Shown here one piece after another: positions 46,901 to 57,600 of a DNA stretch of 64,000 bases. The translations under genes were made by a program, and so were the position numbers. Source of the DNA: Climacteris rufus (lineage: Eukaryota > Chordata > Aves > Passeriformes > Climacteridae); NCBI GenBank assembly GCA_013398175.1, contig VZRZ01000466.1, positions 655,910 through 719,909 of the forward strand, given 5' to 3'. The notes under the pieces are model-generated. The model was not told the origin of the DNA, ran no database searches, and was given only the letters and a program-made list of their open reading frames with translations. The first letter of the stretch is position 1, and each line of letters starts with the position of its first letter.

Positions 46901-49900
46901 GGAATAACAAAATCACCATGGAGGCAAAGCAGTGGTGCTAAATGAAAGGAGGAATATTTAGAGGGAGATTTCTGAGGATCGGTGATGTTGCCACTTTGGA
47001 GACAGAGAAGTGTCAGCAGCACCAAGGAATAAAGAACATCCAGGCAATTTAAGGATGCATTTGCGAAGAGGAAAAATACTTTGTTCTTCCTTATTCAAGG
47101 GTTTAATTGAAGGCAGTTGAAAAGGTGCTATAAATTTAGCTTGAACAAATCCATCATCTGGGACAGTACAGGCTTATTATGAGGATCATTCCTACTTTCA
47201 GTCAGAAGAATGATCTGTCATATCCCACATCTTATCCAGGAAATTGCTTTATAATTTAATATCTCAGGTGAAACTGGAAAACCCAAATGTGCCCATAAGA
47301 TTTGGTGTGATATCTGTAAAATATTCCAATCCCTGTGGTGATAAATTTCAATTGAAAGGCCTCCCTGGAAAAGGCTCAGAGCAACTGTGCAGGGTGGTGA
47401 GGAGGTTTGTAGGAGGATGTATCTCCAAGACCCTCCTACTTCCATGCAGTGTTACAACCTGGAAAGGTTTTGATAGACTTTGCACATCCCTAAGAAAACT
47501 GACAGACATGAAGCTGCACTTTCAGGGAGAAGTAAACTCCAATGAAGGACAGGTGGGTCAGGATCCCTACACAAATATCAGTGTGACTCTATAAGATGAG
47601 AATGAATATGAAACTCTGAAAGGTGATGAGGAAGGAAAAAGGAAAGTCAGGAGCCATCAGATAATTTGGCTGAGCAATTTGCATGATCCAAGCCTGAGGT
47701 ACCACGAGATTAATTGAAGAACTCCCCAGGACCTGGAAAAGTGAGCAATGAGACATTGGTATATACCTTGGGGAGGGACTTAACTGGTACCACTGAATCA
47801 ATAAAATAAAACTTGCTTTTTATAACCTCACAAAAAAATACCATTCAAGTATTATTTAAGTATCCTCCCTAAAGAGATAGTAGTATTAATAATACCATAC
47901 ATAGGCTTGTCACACTCAGCTGAACAGGAGAACAAGCATTTTATATGTCCTTTTAAATGATAAAGTGCAAAGAAAGAGTTAGAAACCACTAACTTTTTTA
48001 TTTTGTTTGCTGTCTTGTAACTTAAAACGACCTTGCAAGATTCATCCCCCAAGCGACATTTTACAACGAAGTCATAAGCTTCTGAAAACAGAAATTTATG
48101 ATGGAAATGCTGACACTCAGACAGTCAAGTATTGCACTGCTGGCGGGCACCAGTATAATACTTAACCTGAGATTGTGAAGACAGTAGCATAAATCAGCCT
48201 GGGTCTAGGTGGAAATGACTGTGTGTTCATACTATTCTTTTCCAGTAACAGGAGAAAAATTGTCCGACACAGACTGTCATAAAAGAATGTTATGATGCTG
48301 TTCCCAGCAAATGACTGAAGTCAAGAGTTTCTCAATTAGTTGTCACCTCAGAGCAAAGGTGTACACATCAGGGACATGTGTCCATCCCTTCGTGACCTAC
48401 CTGGCAGGGTCTGTAATGAGCCATTTAAACTCTCTGCTGTTCAGAGTTTGGACTTCCATCACCATCTTTTCCCTATCTTATTCTTCTGGAAGAGCTTCCA
48501 ATGGGTTTCTTTTCTTTGCCTGCTTATGTTCTTTACTAAACTTATCTCCTGCTTGTCCACATTTTACATGTCTTAAATTTAGTCTCTGAAAACAACATTC
48601 AGCTCAGCAACTGAAATGGAGCAACAAAATACAGGAAACAAGATTTTGAGCCATCACAGATCATTATTCTATATATAGAAGTTTTGCATGGATTTCAGTC
48701 GAAATGGATGTGCTCCAGATTCCACTGAAGTAAAACAAGAGAGACCAGCCTTTAATTTGTATGTTCTTTTCGTGAAAGGAAGCTGTGCATCTTTCAGGGT
48801 TTTTCAGGGTAATGTGGGTGTCATAAAGTTACATTGGATTTCTTCTGAACAGAAGAGGTTTCTCTATGGACAGTACTATAGATACAGATGCTGTAGTGCA
48901 GAGATACTCAGGCAGCTCAAAATGGTCACCTTGGCGTAATGGGTGATGCTGCAAGGTTTGGAATAGACCATATCCCCAGAGAAGAAGAGTGGTTTCTGTA
49001 GATTTTGTATATTTATCTGAGATAGTAAATAACCTCCTGTTGTTCAAGCAGACAGCTGAAGAATCTACAGGCAAGATATGTTGGAAAAAGACGTAATTTG
49101 TGAGCGATGAGGAGAGCTTGTCAAAATAAATCTCTTCTTAGGCTGTGAGTGGCAAAGGGAATAGTTTTTTTTTCAGAATAAAATGGATTCAAACCAAAAA
49201 GCTCAAACATCTTGAAGCAATCTCTTACCATCTGAAAAGCTGGGGAGAAAAGATACCTAAATCTGTTATGAGGGAGGAGGAAATCACAGGTTGCTGGCAT
49301 ATCAGGGTCTTCGAAGGCCCGCAATTAAATTAGCAAAATAAAGTAAAAAGCTAGTGAACATGTTTCTATGGAAGAATGAAGAACATAGGGAGGTGCTAGG
49401 AAACCTCATGCTAATCAATATTATCTTGTAGCTTTAGAGTATTTGAGACCTGAAGATAATTTTGCCTCCCATCTTTTATATCATAGGCAGTTGAAATACT
49501 CTCAGTTACCTAATATTGAGATAATGCTTGCATTTCACTAAAACAAGACTTTCAGAAGTGATTTGAAGACATCAACCAGAAAAAAAAGAGCCACCTCTTT
49601 CCTATCTAATGTCTGCTGGTGGATCATCTTTGTTGCAGTTAATGTTTCTGCCTAATTTCTCTTTCAAATTTATCTGCTTCTTGTCATGACTTTCTCAGGA
49701 AGATTAAAGAACTATTTACTACCTAGTTTATTCTCCCCACAAAGGTACTTAGGCACTGCTATCTGGCTGCCCCTCTAGTAATCTTTTTGATATGGTAAAG
49801 AAATTGGGTTCTCTGGTATGTATTCTAACAGGTCTCAGTTCTTTAGAATTCCTCAGTGTATAATAAATACCTATCTTCTTCCATCTTTGCAAAATGCCTT

Positions 49901-50270
49901 AAACAGCAAGGAAACTTTCTCCAAGATTTATTATTCCTGCTCTTGTAAATATAAACAATATTCATATGTTGATCAAACATAAATGTGGTAGTAACAATTT
50001 CATCTTTAAATATTTACTCTGGATATTAAAAAAATATATACTTCTGATTCTCATTTGCATTATTATTGTTAAGCAAAGTGACTATAGGGTATATGTAAAA
50101 CAAACCCACATATTTCCACTAACTGGTAATTACATGGTACTGAATATTTCTCAGGTAATAATTATGTAATCATCATGTTATTCCTTATATAAAACTGTTT
50201 ATTAGGTTGTTTCTTGACACTGCATCAATCTTTATAATAAGCATGTATAAGAGCTTGAGAGTTTTTTAAA
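43976..50270. other. Intronic sequence, no gene seen
   Basis: AT-rich intron with a somewhat GC-richer patch at 45.85-46.1 kb. The patch at 45.40-45.55 kb contains a perfect octamer ATTTGCAT (45410-45417) and ATTA/TAAT cores. Frames are short and without domains. Confidence 0.55.
46485..46575. repeat. A/C-rich low-complexity tract
   Basis: Mixed AAAC, CCCC and CAAA runs on the + strand. It produces lysine/proline-rich and cysteine/phenylalanine-rich chance frames on the two strands. Confidence 0.85.
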
Positions 50271-50428
50271 TCCTCTCCTCTCCTCTCCTCTCCTCTCCTC
50301 TCCTCTCCTCTCCTCTNNNNNNNNNNNNNNNNNNNNNNNNNNNNNNNNNNNNNNNNNNNNNNNNNNNNNNNNNNNNNNNNNNNNNNNNNNNNNNNNNNNN
50401 NNTCCCTCTCCCTCTCCTCTTTTTTTTT
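50271..50428. repeat. TCCTC pentanucleotide microsatellite containing an assembly gap
   Basis: Nine uninterrupted TCCTC-type units run into 86 N bases (50317-50402). Related CCCTCT/CTCCT sequence then continues into a T-run. The gap lies wholly within the repeat, so its true length is unknown. Confidence 0.95.
50317..50402. other. Assembly gap of 86 N
   Basis: Run of N inside the pentanucleotide repeat. The unusual exact size suggests an estimated rather than a default gap length. Confidence 0.98.
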
Positions 50429-50605
50429 CATTTCCCTTTTATTTTCTTTTTAAATGTTCCTTACTACTTCTAGCAATATATAATGACTACTTTGATGCCA
50501 CTGTGGTCTGTAATATAAAGTTTTTAAATTATCTAAAAGAAATATTTAATAGTGAGATGTGAACATCAAATTATTTGGTTTGGACACTTTTTTAAGCACC
50601 CACTG

Positions 50606-50630
50606 TTTTTTTTTTTTTTTGGGGGGGGGG
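50606..50630. repeat. Homopolymer junction T15-G10
   Basis: Fifteen T directly followed by ten G. Seen directly; may be length-unstable or partly a sequencing or consensus error. Confidence 0.9.
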
Positions 50631-52650
50631 TTGTTCTTTTGTTTATCACATTGAAATATCTTTAGTTTACAAACTATGGCTAGAAAAGAAGATCATGAAA
50701 ACACTCCTAAGGTTGTTTTAAAATTAACTTCCTTTCCAATTGGATAGAATATAGACAGTCTCATTTCTGACATTGTATTTGGGAACTTTAGAGAACTGGG
50801 AGATCTATAGACAAAGGTAAAAATAAATTCTCATGGTTTTTTTAGTTCCTTTGGGTTTATATCATTATCTGTACCTTTAAAAAAATTATCAAAGCCTATA
50901 TAATTTTTTTTTCTGCAATGCATTTCCTCGTTCAAAATATTCCTCCAATGCATTATAGTTATGTCCAAATTGCATTTGAACATTAATTATCATCTTAGAT
51001 CCTCTTAGGAACAACACCAAAAATATACAGTCGAAAGGAATTGGAAAATGATCATACTTCACAAATGGTCTAATCAGAAGCAAATTTCTATTGTCATGTG
51101 AAGCTGCTTTCCTTCCCTTTCCAGCAAGTGTTGAATATCTGTATCTTTCAATAGAAGGTTTTGAAGCATCCAAGATCTTTATCTTTTATCCAGAATATTA
51201 TATTTTGTCATATTTTTGTTCTATCAATTACAAAAAGAACCCCAGTATCAAAAGAAAAAAGTATTCCAGTGTTCCTCCCGCAAGTTTACCTGTGCTCTGC
51301 CGACGTTCTTTATAGCAAACCTGGCCCCTAGAAGCTAACTTTTAACATGTAACAATTCTGTTAGTGACACTTTTATTAAATAGCAGTCTCAAGCAACATT
51401 TTGAAACATTTCTTTCTCAGATGAGAAGAATAATTCCAAGCGCATTCTACTGTAGGGGAGTGCATCAGCTTTTTGACAAAATAGTAGGAGGAATTTATTA
51501 ATGTGGACCTAAGAGAAGTATATTTTTGGGGCATCTGCCCAGATATGGCTTGTCTTTATGGATATAACAAAAAGAAAAGGAGTAATGTCTGAATCAATAA
51601 GTATAAATAGGTTCAACTCATGTGTAGGTGCCTCTCATAGACATTGCCACCTCAGTGGTTGATGGTGATCAGAATTTTAACTAAACTAAAACCAGAGTCT
51701 TGTTATGGCAAGTATCAGACAACTTTGCTAAAATATCCGGTTGCTCTATACCCCTAATTTGTCCCAGGCGGTCAGTGAGCCGATCGTCCCGAAGAGCACA
51801 ATTTAAAAGTGTTATTTCCAATAATAAGGGGTATTGCGGACAAGTGTAAATTATAATTCCTATTTTGGTGGCCCTGGGATAGGTGCCATCCTGATCAGTG
51901 AGCGGCTGCCTGGCCAGCCTCGGCACGGCTGGGAGGAACATCCACCCCACAGGCACAAGTTGCAGAAAGCACGGGAGGACTCAGGTAGGGTGGGCGAGGG
52001 ATGGATGAGTTGTTACTCAGCAACACATCTGAAGGGAACGTGTATGGAGGGCTTTGTCTATTGTGCTGCCTTTTCAGGCTGAGTCGATAATGCCAGTGTC
52101 GGTTTCAAGCGAAGCGTGTGCCAGATTACAGATAACCAGCAATGGCATTTGAGAGCGTTAATTGTGAAACTTGAGAGGAAAATGTGCACATTCTTTTTCA
52201 GAGTGCTAGTCGAATGATGGCCTTTTTATCCCACAACACTGTGGGTTTCACTTTTATTCTCTTCCCACATAAAACGCATGAAGTGCAGTGAGTCTCTTTC
52301 ATTTGGCAGCTTATATATTGCATTCTTTGCAGGGACTGCTTTGGCTTGTTAAAATGTACCCCATGTATTAAAATGAAATTGTCATTGCTGTGTGGTGCAA
52401 CATAACATGGTTTGACACCAAGTGCCTGCAGCTACAGAAAACAGACTTTTATTGCATTTATTCTTTCAGAGACAAGAGTCTCTAAAGGCTCAGTGCAGAC
52501 ATTCGCTCAGTTAAATCTGAATGAAGCCAAAGTGAACAATCTAAGCCACTGTCTTTGTGCTTGTAGAAATAGCCCAGCCCACTTGATACGCAGTGATACA
52601 GCCTGGAAGGGGAAAGTTTTAATGACTCCAGCTGAAACAACTGGACAATA
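50631..52650. other. Intronic sequence, no gene seen; possible conserved block at the right
   Basis: AT-rich on the left. The stretch 51.75-52.40 kb has more CpGs and complex, non-repetitive words and could be conserved noncoding sequence, but there is no direct proof in one sequence. Confidence 0.45.
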
Positions 52651-52725
52651 TTATTTTTATTTTTTTTCTTTTTTTCTTTTTTTTTTTTTTTTTGTGTGTG
52701 TGCGTGTGGTGTGGTGTGGTGTGGT
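52651..52725. repeat. T-rich tract followed by GT/GTGTG microsatellite
   Basis: T-runs broken by A and C lead into GTGTGTGTGCGTGTGG and four GTGTG-like units. Simple-sequence DNA. Confidence 0.9.
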
Positions 52726-53782
52726 CCTTTGGACTCTGGCAAAATTGTATCCTGGGAGACAAACTGTCACTGTATTGTGAGCCACTCTTTCCCCAAGCCA
52801 TGTGCTGGGAAGGGTAGTGAATAAAATCATTTTAAAATGATCTGGACTGGTGAGAAGTAAGCAATATATATGTCAGTGGAGTTATTTTGTGGAGAGTACC
52901 TGGACGTAAGCACTGGTGTATTGAAGGAACACTGAACATGGTTTTTAAACACAACTTTTCTAGGAAATTACTAGCTTTCCATTTCTCTCTTTCCTCTTTT
53001 CAGAGTTTCTATACCCACTCTGCAGCAAAGTCAACTGTTGTCTGTACTAGTAGGCTGTTGATTTACAAGATCTGAAAGAATGGTGAATTCCCGGATGTGG
53101 TATAACTATGGTTTGGGATTTGACTAGTAGCTTTGTATTCCTAACATTTCTTCAGAAATACGTGTACCAATTCACTGTTAATGCTTAAATTTCTCAATGC
53201 TGAAAGTTATCCCAAGGTCATAGGAGATGAAGGGTAAGGTGTTTCCCCTGCCGGTGTTACATGTAAATTACTGTCTTCACCCAGAATTGGCTTTATGTTG
53301 TAATAGGCATATATGTGTTGTCTTTGGTTTTGCTATAAAGTATGTCTTTGCAGGTTGTTTTTCTAGCATTGTAATCCTTAGTAATTGTTATTTAATCCTC
53401 CATGTTCTTCTCCAAATCCTGTAATTCATTTCTTTATGCCATTTGAAGTTATTTTGGGTGCCCAAGAAATCTAGAAACATGTCCTTTGCCACGTGAGAGG
53501 ATAAAGAATGTCCTTGTTCAGGGTGATGCCCCAGAGCCAAGAGGGGACTGTTCATTGACAGCCGGGAGTGCAGCTGCAGATGGGGAGGGTGGCAGGTCCT
53601 GCTCGCCAGCCACGCTCTGTCTTAATGAGCTCAGCCACTTTCTCTGCAGAAATCAGCAAGAACAGCTTTGAAGATTTCTCTCAGCATCTGTGGTTGTCCT
53701 TTTTTCTCCTTTCGCTGTTTATTTTTGCTGACTGAGCGATTCCGTAACAGTCTAGTAACACATATTGCCTCTACCCATATCC
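52726..53782. other. Intronic sequence before exon B, no gene seen
   Basis: Ordinary intron, with a slightly GC-richer patch at 53.50-53.65 kb. No repeat recognised. Confidence 0.6.
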
Positions 53783-53802
53783 CATTCTCTTCTCTTTTCC
53801 AG
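53783..53802 (+). other. RBMS3: 3' splice site of RBMS3 exon B
   Basis: A continuous pyrimidine run (ATTCTCTTCTCTTTTCC) leads into the AG at 53801-53802. This is a strong acceptor. The first exonic base completes the split Arg codon. Confidence 0.85.
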
Positions 53803-53882
53803 AATGGAGTCTACAGAAAAATGTGAAGTAGTAATTCAACATTTTAATGGCAAATATCTGAAAACCCCACCTGGTCTACCAG
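53803..53882 (+). CDS. RBMS3: RBMS3 internal coding exon: C-terminal part of RRM2
   Basis: This 80-bp exon opens with one base that completes the Arg codon split by the preceding 10.3-kb intron, and then reads MESTEKCEVVIQHFNGKYLK followed by TPPGLP. This is the end of RNP1 (…FARM), helix 2 and the last strand of RRM2. The sequence CEVVIQHFNGKYL is, from memory, characteristic of RBMS3 rather than RBMS1. The acceptor is a long pyrimidine tract ending in CCAG, and the donor is the consensus GTAAGT. The exon ends in phase 1, leaving one G for the next exon. That exon should encode the linker after RRM2, and I do not find it in the remaining 10 kb. The exon is too short to stand out as an open reading frame; it was recognised by its peptide and splice sites. 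Confidence 0.95.
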
Positions 53883-53888
53883 GTAAGT
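53883..53888 (+). other. RBMS3: 5' splice site of RBMS3 exon B (consensus GTAAGT)
   Basis: The intron opens with GTAAGT, a perfect match to the U1-complementary consensus, after exon end CCAG. Confidence 0.85.
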
Positions 53889-54146
53889 CTAGCCATCATT
53901 ATGAAATTTAAAATTCACTGAAGAGTTTGGAATACAGAAATACTGGAATTTATATGGAGACTGGCTTAAATTAATGCCTCTGCTAAGAAGGCATATAACT
54001 TCCCTGGTTGAAGCCTATCCTTTATGACCCAAAGCAACTTCTTCCTTGTCCAGGTTTGTATGTTTCAAGCATTTATTTGTGACAGCAGTAAATTTAAGAA
54101 CATATAAAATTCATGTTCTCTTACTGTGTTTTTCCCTTTCAAATGT

Positions 54147-54183
54147 TGGGGTTTTTTTGGTTTTTTTTTGTTTTTTTTTTTTT
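54147..54183. repeat. T-rich tract with short G interruptions
   Basis: T-runs of 7-13 separated by GG or G, about 270 bp after exon B. Confidence 0.9.
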
Positions 54184-54347
54184 CTAGTTAGACTATAGGC
54201 CACATAACTAAATGCTGATGTTTTTCTAACAAACTAGGAATATACCTATATCAGCAACTTCGTTAGATTATTTAATATCCAGGATTTCAGGTTGGAGTAG
54301 CTTTATATTCATTACTGTTACTACTTAGTTTTGCTAGTTACTGTTAC

Positions 54348-54377
54348 CAGTATTAACAGCAGTAGCTGTTAATACTG
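54348..54377. repeat. Perfect 13-bp inverted repeat with 4-nt loop
   Basis: CAGTATTAACAGC (54348-54360) and GCTGTTAATACTG (54365-54377) are exact reverse complements around the loop AGTA. It could form a stable hairpin in the RBMS3 pre-mRNA about 470 nt downstream of exon B. Confidence 0.92.
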
Positions 54378-54446
54378 AGGATATTGCAAATATTAAATTA
54401 TTTTATATCATTTGTACTTGCTGTAACTTAATGAAATCCTGACGTT

Positions 54447-54655
54447 TACCCATAGAACACATTCACTGATGTGTCTGTGACACATTGAAAGCCAACTTCC
54501 AGCTATTATTTAGCTTTTCAAATCTTCAGCTATCGTCTGGGTGTCCNACCCACAATACCCATAGAACACATTCACTGATGTGTCTGTGCCACACTGAAAG
54601 CCAACTTCCAGCTATTATTTAGCTTTTCAAATCTTCAGCTATCGTCTGGGTGTCC
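54447..54655. repeat. Near-identical ~100-bp direct duplication with an N between copies
   Basis: Copy 1 (54447-54546) and copy 2 (54556-54655) start TACCCATAGAACACATTCAC and end GTCTGGGTGTCC, with two differences (GTGACACAT versus GTGCCACAC). The period is 109 bases. The 9-base spacer begins with an ambiguous base (54547). This may be a true tandem duplication or an assembly artefact from joining overlapping contig ends or haplotypes. Confidence 0.92.
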
Positions 54656-57600
54656 ATCAGCTGTGCAAAGTTTAGTGATCAGTTGCTTAATACTTGCTGC
54701 TTGACGAGACCTCTCTCAGCCCACAAATCTGCAAAGATTTCTCCTCTGGATTGTGTGAAGATCTGCATTCAACGAGCAGGAAATACTTGCAAAAATTGTG
54801 TCCTAAGTTATTATCTCCCTATTTTTTTTTCCCCCTAGCTTCCTTTAAACTATTTCCTTTTTTGGTTACTTTCATTAAATTTCTTCTTATTCATTGCCTG
54901 GTTCTTCATGCAGAAGATGTGCTAAATACTCTAATTAAAAGAAAGCCATCTGCACAGCTACTGTGTACAGTAATTGAATGCTGCAATGTACATATAAATT
55001 TTAGTCAGATCACCTTCATGAAAGAATATAAAGCTTTTAGTACAAGCTGCAAAACTCCATTGTAAGATTTTTCAAAAGTAGCCACTGACAATTTTTCTCA
55101 GCAGCAGTTAATGAATTACACCACCAACTTTGTGAAGTACAACAGACTTGGCCTGTGTAGAACAACGGGCAAAGCAACATGGGCAGAGAACTTTAACCTT
55201 TGGCATGCCTTTCTGTATGCACACACTGAGTCCCAGGAGTAATCTGTTTAATATCATAGCAACACCCAATGGAAAGAGTGTGAATAGCAAGGAATCAGTA
55301 AGCCCAGCTTCGTCTTTATAAGCCTGTGTGCTCCATGGTCACATTCCCAGTTCTCTCAGAGAGGATACATGATTAGATCCAGAAATAAAGCAGAATGTTC
55401 TTACAGAGCCTGCTTGAGACAGAAAGCTGCATGGTAAAGAAATGAAAGCTATAAAATGAAAATAATTTTGTTTTCTTCCTTTAAAAAAAACTTTAAATTA
55501 ATCAAGAATGTACTGAGTATTCAACATGAACAGTGTCAGACATCAAAGTAGTCTTGATAAGATAGCATGATTATTTACTTCTGTTCCAAGAGGTACACTG
55601 AAATGAGATTAATGGCTTTAACTTTTGATGCTTTCTTAAAGGACATGAATCAGCTCTTAGTTTCTTGAAGAAGGTGTCCATGTGAAAAGATTGTCTTCTG
55701 TGTTTCTCTCTTGACTGTTGTTGTCAGATGGCATTTAGTTGCAAGGATTATTTGGGAAGTGACTATATTAAGAGTTTTAATTTACTCGAGTACTGTTCAG
55801 ATGCAGAGACAGCATAATGCAGCTTGGGACAGAGTCACTGAACCACTAAGTGAACTCACTCAACTATGCATGAGGTATCTGTAAGATCCCATTTTGTCCT
55901 CAAGTTTTGGGAGACAGAGTTTTTGTCTCCAAACACAGATAATTAGAACTTGTCACAGGGTATTTGATCCACATAAAATAGACTATTTGTGCCTTGTTAT
56001 TAGAGTAGGGCACTCTTTAAATCCATAATTAAAAGATTTGTTGTATTCATTCCTCTTCTTAAGAAGCCAGGGCACAAACATGGTCACCTTAGCAGTTCGG
56101 TCGATTCAAGGCATCATTTACCTTTGGCGCAGCACAAAAACATATTCTCTCCTAGTTTCTTCTTCTTGATGTAGATTTCTGTTGAGGTTTGTACTCAGTT
56201 TATACATCTGTTCTATGAACCTGTATTTAAGCCTCTCAGAAACAAAACAGAAGTGTCTTGCTTTATTTCCCTCCTGGCAGTTGCTTACCTTCCTGCATGA
56301 AGCAAGAGGAAAATCAAGTCACCTAGTCTACTTGGAAAATCACAATTAGAGTTGGAAAAGGATCCTCCCAGCATCTCAGTAATTGGCATAGCAGGGGAAT
56401 CATCTCTACTTATTGCTGTGACCTCTTTATGGGTATCAAAGTTAAAAATTTAAAAATTAAGAACCAGAGAACATTAGCAGAACTATGCAACACTATCTGT
56501 TATTAACCTCTGCTGCTCAAAAGCCTGATCTTACTGAGAGGGAAAATGGATCAATCCTTTACATTGATTTTGGATTTTCAGCTGGATTTTTTTCAGGTAT
56601 AGCAGTGAACTGGAAGGGTTTTGCATTTTTGTCCACACTTCTCATCCAAGCTCTAATGTTCTGGTTCAGGTTTGCCAGCTAATAGAAGGTTGCATGAAGC
56701 CCATCAAGAAAGAAATCAGCCTGGCTGCTGGCCATGTAGTGCTGGCCTGAGGTAATGGGATTATGGACCAGACAAATCATTTTGGCAGCTCTCTTCCATC
56801 CACACTGTCTTTCCCAGCTGGGTTCCCTGAGATGTGATCCTGGTGACGTGTCGCCAGACATTCTGTAGGATGTATGTTTGTAAGATTAGCATGTACAGAG
56901 GATAAAATGTTCATGTGTGGCAGAGGCAGTTTTGCTTGGTTACTGAGTCACGATAGAAGAACTGGAGTAGGTAGCCTTTCACACAATGCTGAACAGCCTG
57001 TCAGAAAGACTGGGCACCATGGCTCTGGCTTTCATGCCAGAATAAACTATGGACCATGACTTAGTTGTATCTTCCCAAAGAGTTATCTCAAACATCAATT
57101 TTGAATAGAGAGCTTTTTTTGACTAGTTTTTTTCTTGGCAAATGAGATGTAAATGGAGTTGGATTTTAAAATTTGTTTTGTTGTTTACGTTGTGCGTGGG
57201 GTTGTTTTTTGATGTTGTTGTTGATGTAAGTTAGAAAAAAGTTACAAGAGAGTAACTGTTGTGTATCTGCATGTTTGAATCCAGCCAAGAGTCACACATC
57301 TAAGCTGACCCAGGCCAACAATACAGCAGGAAATCAGTGTTACAGCTGCAAGGAAAGAAGGGCACACAGGGCACTCCGAAGGCTCTGTTCTCTGAATGTT
57401 CCTAAGCAAAAACACATCAATCCTTCTTTGACTTTATAACTTCAATTACTGTCTGTTGTTTCTTAAAAGTTGTAGAACTGAGCTCTTGCTGGTCCAGACC
57501 CTTCTGCTTCAACCCAGTCACAACGTAAAAGTTATTTTCTGTCTCTTGAAACATTTTGCTGGCCAGTTGTGTAGTGCCTAAGTAAAGCAAGCATCCCTGT

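Larger units (their letters stand above)
43516..53802 (+). other. RBMS3: RBMS3 intron between the two RRM2 exons (10,287 bp)
   Basis: The intron interrupts the RNP1 motif in phase 2. It contains a deleted CR1 at 43.85 kb, an AC-rich tract at 46.5 kb, a pentanucleotide repeat with an assembly gap at 50.3 kb, a T15G10 run at 50.6 kb and a T/GT-rich tract at 52.7 kb. No additional exon with a known domain was seen. Confidence 0.85.

Noticed and set aside
50225..50431. Frame with repeated RRGEE units across the N gap
   Set aside because: It is translation of the TCCTC microsatellite and undefined bases.
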